A stretch of 5,415 nucleotides of DNA, taken from JAQBGV01 sp032128395. GTDB lineage: Bacteria > Planctomycetota > UBA8108 > UBA1146. The DNA is taken from contig JAQBGV010000062.1 in the NCBI GenBank assembly GCA_032128395.1, forward strand, positions 1 through 5,415, given 5' to 3'. Below the pieces are notes generated by a model. It did no database searches. It had not been told where the DNA came from and saw only the letters and a program-made list of their open reading frames with translations. Below are positions 1-5,415 of the stretch, piece after piece. The translations under genes were made by a program, and so were the position numbers. Within the stretch, counting starts at the first letter, position 1. Every line of letters starts with the position of its first letter.

Positions 1-46
1 AGGGGTTCCGATAGATCTGGAGAGTCGAGCGACGGCCGGCCGCTGC

Positions 47-952
47 CTACTCGATCGCCTTCTTGGCCTTCTCGACGTACTCGGCGCCGCAAGCCTCTTC
101 GATCGTGAAGTACGCCTTCTCGATCGCGCCCTCGTCGCCGCTCGCCTTCGCAGTTCGCAGCTCCGCCAAGGCATCGGTGTACGTCTCGTCGACGACCTTC
201 TGCAGCTCCCCGATCTCGGCGTCGACCAGGGACTGCACCTCGGGGGGGAGAATCGTGCCGAGCTCCGCCGCGCGCTTCTGGATCGTGGCGATCCCGCGCC
301 CGGGGCGACCGTCGCCCATGTGCCCGCGGGCGAGAGTGACCGCCTCGGTCACGCGGCCCTTCATCGATTCAATCTCTTCCGGCGTCCACTTCGGCGTGGC
401 GATTTTTCCGGTGAGCGATGTCGGTGCATCGGCTCCGGCCAGGCGGTCGACGGCTTCCTGGGCGGATTCGTTCGTCGGCGTCACGGTCGAGACCTCGGGA
501 GTGGATTCGATGCGCGGCGGTGCCTTTTGAAACTCCATCACCAGGAACACGAGCAGTCCGACCGCCACGATCCCCGAGCCGATGAACAATGTCTTCTGGG
601 CGGGGGTGACCTGCTTGCCGTGGGGGTGGTGATGGCGATGGTGTGCGTGGGTACCGTGTGGACCGTGGTGGGCATGAGCCTGCGCGACGTGCCCGCCCCC
701 CTTCGCCCGCGATATCGGGACCCGTCGGCGAGTATTGTCGACGTGCCCTTGGGCGCGATGGGCGATCGCGCTGCGGATCATCTCGGCCTGCTCCTCGGAG
801 AGCACTCCCTCGACGAAGAGCCAGTGGCCGATCCCCTCTCCGGTCGCGCCCTCGTCGCGGTACCGGTTCAGGAAGTCTCTCGCCTCTTGCTCGCTGAAGA
901 GCCCCTGACGGTGGGCGAGCTTCAGAAAGAGTTCGTCGCGTGCTTGGACCAT
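47..952 (-). CDS. His-rich single-pass membrane protein with N-terminal GspE/PilB-like helical domain, function unknown
   Basis: I do not recognise a named family for the whole 301-residue protein. Residues 7-65 form two helical hairpins of the 'GL-x-x-EQA ... G-x-L-x-EEQ' type (GLFSEQEA at 17-24, GVLSEEQAE at 49-57). This resembles the small domain found at the N-terminus of GspE/PilB ATPases and in many planctomycete proteins. Residues 88-111 hold 12 histidines in 24 positions, flanked by Arg/Lys. One hydrophobic helix follows at about 121-139. After it comes a Thr/Pro/Glu-rich linker (about 145-190) and a charged, mostly helical C-terminal domain (about 188-300), possibly TPR-like. By the positive-inside rule the N-terminal and His-rich parts should be cytoplasmic and the C-terminal domain outside; this is inference. 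The frame could also start at a GTG at 997, but that lies upstream of the likely promoter and has no ribosome site, so I chose the ATG at 952. It is divergent from selB. The His tract suggests metal binding, but no function is shown. Confidence 0.8.
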   Translation of the reverse strand: MVQARDELFLKLAHRQGLFSEQEARDFLNRYRDEGATGEGIGHWLFVEGVLSEEQAEMIRSAIAHRAQGHVDNTRRRVPISRAKGGGHVAQAHAHHGPHGTHAHHRHHHPHGKQVTPAQKTLFIGSGIVAVGLLVFLVMEFQKAPPRIESTPEVSTVTPTNESAQEAVDRLAGADAPTSLTGKIATPKWTPEEIESMKGRVTEAVTLARGHMGDGRPGRGIATIQKRAAELGTILPPEVQSLVDAEIGELQKVVDETYTDALAELRTAKASGDEGAIEKAYFTIEEACGAEYVEKAKKAIE

Positions 953-959
953 AAAAACG

Positions 960-988
960 ATCGTAAGAGCCGGCGCCAGGCGGGTCAA
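960..988 (-). promoter_or_regulatory. Sigma70-type promoter of the His-rich membrane protein gene, probably giving a leaderless mRNA
   Basis: On the minus strand, TTGACC (988-983, 5 of 6 to the -35 consensus) is followed by a 17-bp spacer and TACGAT (965-960, 4 of 6 to the -10 consensus, including the first, second and last bases). The next seven bases are CGTTTTT, and the eighth is the A of the ATG at 952. Initiation at the usual distance would therefore fall on or beside the start codon. No Shine-Dalgarno sequence precedes this ATG, which agrees with a leaderless transcript. The match is by eye; no transcript data exist here. Confidence 0.6.
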
Positions 989-1030
989 GGCGGCCACCCG
1001 GGGGAGGGGGAAGTGCTCCCATCGGGCGGG

Positions 1031-1062
1031 GGATCCCGTATCCTCCCGAATCCCGCGGATCC
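1031..1062. promoter_or_regulatory. Two GGATCC-centred dyads in the selB leader, possible operator or promoter region
   Basis: The region upstream of selB contains two perfect palindromes centred on GGATCC. One is the 8-bp GGGATCCC at 1030-1037; the other is the 12-bp CGCGGATCCGCG at 1054-1065. Their centres are 26 bp apart, about two and a half helical turns. Between them lies TATCCT (1039-1044), a 4-of-6 match to a plus-strand -10 element, but no convincing -35 sits at the right distance. This may be the selB promoter with flanking binding sites, or an accident of GC-rich sequence. It has not been tied to any known regulator. Confidence 0.25.
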
Positions 1063-1100
1063 GCGCGGACCAAGAAGCGGCCGGCTCCCGAGAGGCGACG

Positions 1101-3023
1101 ATGCCCGACCCCCAGATCTACCGTGTGGTCATCGGTACCGCCGGTCACATCGACCACGGGAAGTCCTCGATCGTCCGTCGCCTGACCGGCATCGACCCCG
1201 ATCGACTCCCCGAGGAGAAGGAACGCGGCCTGACGATCGACCTCGGATTCGCACCGATGCAGCTCGCCAGCGGCGAGACGGTGGGAATTGTCGACGTCCC
1301 CGGTCACGAGCGGTTCATCAAGAACATGGTGGCGGGGGCGAGCGGGATCGATCTGGTGGTCCTCGTCGTCGCCGCCGACGACTCGGTGATGCCGCAGACT
1401 CGCGAGCACCTCGACATCATGAGTATCCTGCAGGTGCGCCGCGGCCTGGTGGTCATCAACAAGATCGACTTGGTCGAAGCGGACATGCTCGATCTCGTCG
1501 AGGAGGAGATTCGAGATTCGGTCGCCGGGACCTTCCTCGAAGCGGCGCCGATCTTCCGCATCTCTGCGGTGACCGGGGCGGGCTTCGAGGTGTTCAGAGT
1601 CGCGCTCGAGGCGATGGTCCACACGCTCCCTCCCCGTGAAGAGGGTGGAATCTTCCGAATGCCGATCCAGAGGGTCTTTTCGGCGAAGGGGCACGGCACC
1701 GTGGCGACAGGCATCCCGGTCACCGGATCGGTCGCCCCTGGGGACCAGCTCGAGATCCTCCCGCTCGGGAAGGTCGGACGGGTGCGTGCGCTCCAAGCTT
1801 ACAAAGTTCCGGTCGAGCGCGCGCGCGCCGGGCACTCGACCGCGATCAATCTCTCCGATCTCGACTATCGCGAAGTTCACCGCGGGATGGTCGCGGCGAC
1901 CCCGGGCTACTTCCGCGCGGCGACGATGATCGAAGCGAGAGTGCGCGTACTGCCGAGCCTCGAGCATCCTATCTTCCACCAAATGCCGATCCGGTTCCAT
2001 TGCGGCACCGCCGAGGTGGTCGGGAAGATGTACCTCCTCGACCGCAAGCACGTCGGCGCGGGGGAGGAAGCGTACGCGCAGTTCCGACTGACCGAGCCGG
2101 TGGTGGTCGCCCCGGGCGATCACTACGTCTTCCGGCAGGAGTCGCCGATGCTCACCCTCGGAGGCGGTGAGATCCTCGATCGCTCCACCTGGCGCCTGAA
2201 GATGGGGAAAGAACACGTCCTCGCTTCCCTCGATCGGAAGGAACAAGCCCTCGGCAGCCAACCCGACTACGTCGCCTCCGTCATCGACGAAACGCCGTAC
2301 CAGCTGGTGCAAGTGAAGGAACTGTCGCGCCGCGCCGCGATCGGCGAATCGGAGCTGCGGGAGATCCTCGCCGATCTCGAGGCGCGGGGCGCGATCGTGG
2401 CCGGCCGGGGGGGCCATTGGTTCTCCGGCGAGGGGCTCGAGCGCGCTCGCGCGCGAGTGCTGGGAGCACTCGATGCCTGTTACCGCAAGAATCCCTACCG
2501 CATCCACGTGCCTAAGCTCGAGATCCGCGACGAAGCGCGCCTCGAGGGGGAGTACTTCGAATCGCTCCTCGTCCGCCTCGATGAAGAGGGAGTGATCGAG
2601 AGCCTGCGCGGTGGCCGGGTCGGACTCCCCGGTCGCGAGCTGACCCTCGACGACGCGGACCGCAAGGCGTACGACCGACTCCGCGAGCTCTATCGCGAGC
2701 ATCTCTTCGCTCCGCCGCGTCTCGACGAGCTCGCGGAGCGGGACCAGCTCGAGCCAGCGCGTCTCGAGCGACTGCAGGCGCTCCTCATCGATCAAGGGGT
2801 CTGGGTCCGACTCGCATCCGATGTGGTGCTCGACCAGGAGGCGGTCGAAGAAGAAGCGCTCCGTCGATTCCAGGAGTACTTCGAAGCGAACGGCGCCTTC
2901 AGCGCTTCGCAGGCGAAGGACATCCTCGGCACGACGCGAAAGTTCGCGATCCCGCTCCTCGAGTACCTCGACAAGCTGAAGCGAACGCGGAGGGTCGGGG
3001 ACGCGCGGGAGATGGTGGGGTAG
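1101..3023 (+). CDS. selB: Selenocysteine-specific translation elongation factor SelB
   Basis: SelB is the cytoplasmic GTPase that brings Sec-tRNA(Sec) to the ribosome and decodes an in-frame UGA next to a SECIS hairpin in the mRNA. The 640 residues match the family's usual length and order. The GTPase domain (about 8-180) has the P-loop GHIDHGKS (15-22), the switch I threonine in RGLTIDLGF (Thr45), DVPGH (65-69), NKID (120-123) and SAVTG (155-159). EF-Tu-like beta-barrels follow (about 185-365, starting with RVFSAKGHGTVATG at 191-204). The C-terminal winged-helix region (about 370-640) binds SECIS RNA in this family and ends with the typical TTRKFAIPLLEYLDKLK...TRRVGD (611-634). These features separate it from EF-Tu, IF-2 and the archaeal/eukaryotic form. 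The ATG at 1101 has GAGAGG five bases upstream and starts 11 residues before the first conserved stretch. No key residue is missing. selA, selC and selD are not in the window. Confidence 0.97.
   Translation: MPDPQIYRVVIGTAGHIDHGKSSIVRRLTGIDPDRLPEEKERGLTIDLGFAPMQLASGETVGIVDVPGHERFIKNMVAGASGIDLVVLVVAADDSVMPQTREHLDIMSILQVRRGLVVINKIDLVEADMLDLVEEEIRDSVAGTFLEAAPIFRISAVTGAGFEVFRVALEAMVHTLPPREEGGIFRMPIQRVFSAKGHGTVATGIPVTGSVAPGDQLEILPLGKVGRVRALQAYKVPVERARAGHSTAINLSDLDYREVHRGMVAATPGYFRAATMIEARVRVLPSLEHPIFHQMPIRFHCGTAEVVGKMYLLDRKHVGAGEEAYAQFRLTEPVVVAPGDHYVFRQESPMLTLGGGEILDRSTWRLKMGKEHVLASLDRKEQALGSQPDYVASVIDETPYQLVQVKELSRRAAIGESELREILADLEARGAIVAGRGGHWFSGEGLERARARVLGALDACYRKNPYRIHVPKLEIRDEARLEGEYFESLLVRLDEEGVIESLRGGRVGLPGRELTLDDADRKAYDRLRELYREHLFAPPRLDELAERDQLEPARLERLQALLIDQGVWVRLASDVVLDQEAVEEEALRRFQEYFEANGAFSASQAKDILGTTRKFAIPLLEYLDKLKRTRRVGDAREMVG
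2436..2472 (+). repeat. Cluster of overlapping palindromes and an 8-bp inverted repeat inside selB
   Basis: Within 37 bp there are CTCGAG (2436-2441), CGAGCGCGCTCG (2438-2449), CTCGCGCGCGAG (2446-2457) and a perfect 8-bp inverted repeat, CGAGTGCT / AGCACTCG, separated by GGG (2454-2472). All are perfect. They encode residues about 446-458 (LERARARVLGALD) between winged-helix modules. The Arg/Ala codons there favour GC repeats, so chance is possible. In RNA the last element would form a stable hairpin, but it lacks a following U tract, so it is not a terminator. Confidence 0.4.
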
Positions 3024-3117
3024 CCCCGCTCCGCGCGGCTTGGCGAGGTCGGGCGGACGCGGTTGCCGAAGAGTCCAGGCGTCGCACGATCGGACACTCG
3101 TTCGAGACTGCGAGAAT

Positions 3118-3121
3118 GGAG
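3118..3121 (+). promoter_or_regulatory. Ribosome binding site that selects the lipoprotein start
   Basis: GGAG lies five bases upstream of the ATG at 3127. The same reading frame is also open from an ATG at 3040. However, this Shine-Dalgarno sequence and the hydrophobic signal directly after residue 8 both favour the start at 3127. Confidence 0.5.
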
Positions 3122-3126
3122 ACGGG

Positions 3127-3393
3127 ATGGACCCCTGTGCGCGGTGCGACTTGCTCCTGCTCGCCTTGCTGCTCGCCACCGCGAGCTGTCGGGGCACACC
3201 CGTCGACGGTTCAGCCTCCTCCGCGGCGCCATCGACGGCATTGGCTAGCGCACCGGGCCCCGCCGGGAACACGGCCGGCTCTGGATCGGGCGACCCCTGT
3301 CGCGTGATCGACCAGGCGTACGAACTGTTCTTCGCTCGGGCGATCGATCGCATCACTTCGCTCCCGTCCACCGGTGGGGCCACGAGCGTGTGA
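3127..3393 (+). CDS. Small putative lipoprotein, function unknown
   Basis: This is an 88-residue product I cannot assign to a family. Residues 1-8 (MDPCARCD) are short and only weakly basic. Residues 9-19 (LLLLALLLATA) form a hydrophobic signal core, and Cys21 in ATASC would be the lipidated cysteine. The lipobox is off-consensus because position -3 is Thr rather than Leu. Residues 22-56 are rich in Ala, Ser, Gly and Pro, like the flexible linker that follows the lipid anchor in many lipoproteins. The tail (57-88) contains Cys58 and a short predicted helix (RVIDQAYELFFARAIDRI). The gene begins 103 bp after selB on the same strand and might be read from the same transcript, though nothing else links them. 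It ends in TGA 5 bp before the convergent permease stop. Short length and composition leave real doubt that it is a gene. Confidence 0.5.
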   Translation: MDPCARCDLLLLALLLATASCRGTPVDGSASSAAPSTALASAPGPAGNTAGSGSGDPCRVIDQAYELFFARAIDRITSLPSTGGATSV

Positions 3394-3398
3394 GGACA

Positions 3399-5415
3399 TC
3401 AGCGGGCGGAATCGATCGATAGGACCGAGTGGCGGCTGGAGTCTCGGTGGCTGATGACGAGAATCGCCCCTTCGTGTTTCGCGGCGAGCCCGGATACGAA
3501 GTCGCCGAGCGCTCTGCGCGCTCCCGCGCGTTGGAAGCCGAGCACCAGGAGGTCGGATTCGGCCGCCCGGGCGGTGATGATCTGGATGGGGTCCCCGCGT
3601 TCGATCAAGGTCTCCCCGGTGCCGTTGGTTTCATCATCCACGACCTTCTGGACGAGGCGCCGTGCGACTTGCTCCGCCTCCTCGGATGCCCCGGTGGGAA
3701 GTACTCGGAGATAGCGGATCGATCGTTTCCGCGACCGATCGAGACTCGAGAGCAGCCGGGCGCGAACGATATCATGTCCGCCCCGCCGTGAGATCGGGAC
3801 CAGGATCCGCTCAGCGCGATCGACCGACCAACCCTTCGGTGCGCGGAGCACGAGTACATCACAGTTGGCGGCGCCGACCAGTGCCTCGAGCTTCTTGATC
3901 TGGATCTCGTCGGTCAGGTCCCCCAGCCCGAGCAAAATGCTCATGCAGCCGTGGTTGCGGCTGACGCGAACGATCTCGGGCCACGGCTCGGGAGCGATCG
4001 TGACGAGTGCCTCGGGCGAGATGCCGATCTTGCTCGAATTCACGAGAGCGCTGAAGAGAGCCTGCTGCGTCCGCGAGACCGCTTCTTCCAGGTCGTAGCC
4101 AATCTGGCTGGGATCTTCTCCGGCCGGGGTTTCCGGGGCGGAGCGCACCACGGATAGCAGGAGCACGCGCCCGAATTGAGGGGGAGCTAGGGCCTGGGCG
4201 AGCGTCAGCAGCCCACCGGCGGTGTCGGGGTTCGCGACGGGGACCAGGACGAGCGGGCTGCGCCCCCGGGTGCGGAGCATGTGCGGATCGGAGGCCTCCG
4301 CCGCCGCGTCACGAATCTGGGCCCGCTCGGCGAACATCGAGATGTAGAGGGCGCTCCCGATCGCCATCCAGATCCCGATGACCATCCCGGCGGACGTCAC
4401 GGAGAGGGCTTGGTAGATGCTCAGCCCGATGCAGGCGATCCCCCCGATGATCGGAAGGACCGGGAACCAGGGGACGAGGAACACATCGTCCCTCGGGGTG
4501 GAACGTCGGCGTGCGAGGATCGTGACGAGATGCGCGAGCGAGAAGGTGACCAAGAAGACGAGGCTCGCCGCCGCCCCCGCCGCGGCGACCTCTCCCACCG
4601 CGAGAGTGATCCCGACGACGATCGCGGCGGTCGCGAGCGAGGCCGCGGCGGGTGCCCCGGCCTGGTTGTGACGCTCGAGTCGACCGGGAAGGGTCCGGTC
4701 GCGCGCCATCGCTTGGGCGACTCGCGACGACGCCAGGAGGTTGGCCTGGAGCGCCGATGCCATCGCCAAGCTGCCGGCGATCAGTACGAGCCAGTAGCCG
4801 CCGATCCCGAGGAACATCCGCGCTGCTTCCGCGACGACCGTCGATGGCCCCGCGGCGCTCGCCTCCTGTATCGAGACTCCCGGGGCGGTCCCTGCGACCG
4901 AGACCTCGAAGAGGAGCGGGATATAGATCAGGACCGCGATCGCGAGCGAGAGCACCATCGCTCGGGGGAGGTTGCGCCGGGGGTCTCGTACTTCTCCCCC
5001 GACTGCGGCGATGAGGTCGAATCCCTGGAGAGCGATGAACGTGAGACCGGTGGCGGCCGCGAACCCTTGGAAGCCCCCGGCGAAGAAGGGGGTCATCGCG
5101 GGCGCGATCTGGTCGGCCCCTCCCCGGAACACCGCGACCGCTCCGCCGAGCACCAGCGCAGCGAAAACGACGAGCTTGATCGCGTTGATCCAGGTCCCCC
5201 CCCCGCGAGTTCCGCGGAGGAGACCGAGGGTGAAGAAGAGAGTCGCGCCCGTGGCGACCAGGGCGAGCGACCAACGCCCCGAGATCCACGTCGGCAGGGT
5301 CGTCTCGAACAATCGTCCCCCCTCGACGGACGCGGCGAGGAGAAAGGCCGCGAATCCGAGGGCGTACAGGACCGCGGCGACGATCGATGCGAACCACACC
5401 ACCCACCCGACCATG
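3399..5415 (-). CDS. APC-superfamily amino acid/polyamine-type permease with two C-terminal universal-stress domains (5' end outside window)
   Basis: This is an inner-membrane secondary transporter of the amino acid-polyamine-organocation superfamily; the substrate cannot be read from sequence. Residues are counted from the Met at 5414. That Met is almost certainly internal, because MVGWVVWFASIVAAVLYALG is typical of TM3 in this family. TM1, with its substrate-binding motif, and TM2 (roughly 90 residues) should lie beyond 5415. Ten helices are visible (TM3-TM12, to about residue 362). They include the family signature GFDLIAAVGGEVRDPRRNLP (131-150) and ASSRVAQAMARDRTLP (228-243) after TM8. 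A linker leads to two USP-like alpha/beta domains at about 385-525 and 535-655, presumably cytoplasmic and regulatory. Neither has the full G-2x-G-9x-G-(S/T) nucleotide motif: the second reads GFQRAGARRALGD (626-638) and the first has only GLGD (496-499). It runs convergent with the lipoprotein gene, with no terminator in the 5-bp gap. Confidence 0.9.
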   Translation of the reverse strand, partial: MVGWVVWFASIVAAVLYALGFAAFLLAASVEGGRLFETTLPTWISGRWSLALVATGATLFFTLGLLRGTRGGGTWINAIKLVVFAALVLGGAVAVFRGGADQIAPAMTPFFAGGFQGFAAATGLTFIALQGFDLIAAVGGEVRDPRRNLPRAMVLSLAIAVLIYIPLLFEVSVAGTAPGVSIQEASAAGPSTVVAEAARMFLGIGGYWLVLIAGSLAMASALQANLLASSRVAQAMARDRTLPGRLERHNQAGAPAAASLATAAIVVGITLAVGEVAAAGAAASLVFLVTFSLAHLVTILARRRSTPRDDVFLVPWFPVLPIIGGIACIGLSIYQALSVTSAGMVIGIWMAIGSALYISMFAERAQIRDAAAEASDPHMLRTRGRSPLVLVPVANPDTAGGLLTLAQALAPPQFGRVLLLSVVRSAPETPAGEDPSQIGYDLEEAVSRTQQALFSALVNSSKIGISPEALVTIAPEPWPEIVRVSRNHGCMSILLGLGDLTDEIQIKKLEALVGAANCDVLVLRAPKGWSVDRAERILVPISRRGGHDIVRARLLSSLDRSRKRSIRYLRVLPTGASEEAEQVARRLVQKVVDDETNGTGETLIERGDPIQIITARAAESDLLVLGFQRAGARRALGDFVSGLAAKHEGAILVISHRDSSRHSVLSIDSAR

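Noticed and set aside
1..46. tRNA-Sec or terminator in the leftmost bases (GGTTCCGA and the palindrome CGGCCGGCCG)
   Set aside because: There is no acceptor/anticodon arm partner or proper T-loop sequence. The palindrome has no U tract on either strand, so neither an RNA gene nor an intrinsic terminator is supported.
320..1639. Open frame of 439 codons on the plus strand, and shorter plus-strand frames at 63-530 and 643-897
   Set aside because: They run antisense to the His-rich membrane protein gene, and the 439-codon one also continues out of frame into selB. The products are Arg/Pro/Gly-rich and without domains.
3063..3090. Possible promoter for the lipoprotein gene (TTGCCG, 16 bp, CACGAT)
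   Set aside because: Only 4 of 6 and 3 of 6 consensus matches, which is too weak to call in GC-rich sequence.
369..3383. Open frame of 1004 codons on the minus strand covering all of selB
   Set aside because: It is antisense to a clearly real selB and overlaps most of the His-rich protein gene and the lipoprotein gene. Its product is Arg/Asp/His-rich with no recognisable domain. Long stop-free antisense frames are expected opposite GC-rich genes.
3340..3420. Palindromes GCGATCGATCGC (3340-3351) and ATCGATCGAT (3411-3420) near the convergent gene ends as a bidirectional terminator
   Set aside because: Neither has a usable loop or a following U tract, and they are separate copies of the CGATCG word that is common throughout the window.
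3391..3714. Possible selenoprotein by read-through of the lipoprotein TGA at 3391, since the frame stays open to 3714 and selB is upstream
   Set aside because: I see no SECIS-like hairpin just after the TGA, and the extension would be antisense to the conserved second USP domain of the permease. The residues after the TGA show no protein-like pattern.
4309..5406. Minus-strand open frame of 365 codons overlapping the permease
   Set aside because: It is the shifted frame of the permease gene. Its Arg/Gly/Pro-rich product has no hydrophobic helices, whereas the permease frame shows clear APC motifs.

Overview
The window is a GC-rich bacterial chromosome segment carrying four protein genes packed with little intergenic space. 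It holds no RNA gene, insertion sequence or CRISPR array that I can see. The organism cannot be named from the sequence. The high GC, the small GspE/PilB-type N-terminal helical domain on a membrane protein of unknown function, and the permease fused to universal-stress domains would all fit a Planctomycetota-like or similar high-GC lineage. That is a guess from style, not proof.

Layout from left to right. On the minus strand, 47-952 encodes a 301-residue single-pass membrane protein with an extremely histidine-rich segment next to its membrane helix. Its likely promoter (988-960) places transcription initiation on or next to the ATG, which suggests a leaderless mRNA. The intergenic region 953-1100 is shared with the divergent plus-strand gene at 1101-3023. 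That gene encodes SelB, the selenocysteine-specific elongation factor, with all GTPase motifs and the C-terminal winged-helix region intact. After a 103-bp gap comes a short plus-strand gene (3127-3393) for a probable 88-residue lipoprotein of unknown function. It ends only 5 bp from the stop codon of a minus-strand gene (3399 to beyond 5415). That last gene encodes an APC-superfamily permease with two C-terminal universal-stress-protein (USP) domains, and its N-terminus, including TM1 and TM2, lies outside the window.

Functionally, SelB implies that the organism makes selenoproteins, but selA, selC, selD and any recognisable selenoprotein with a UGA/SECIS arrangement are absent from this window. 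The other three genes have no evident link to selenium and look like ordinary envelope or transport genes. No new multi-gene system is visible. The points most worth a second look are the leaderless promoter, the His-rich membrane protein, the degenerate nucleotide-binding motifs in the permease's USP domains, the dyads in the selB leader, and an apparent excess of CGATCG.
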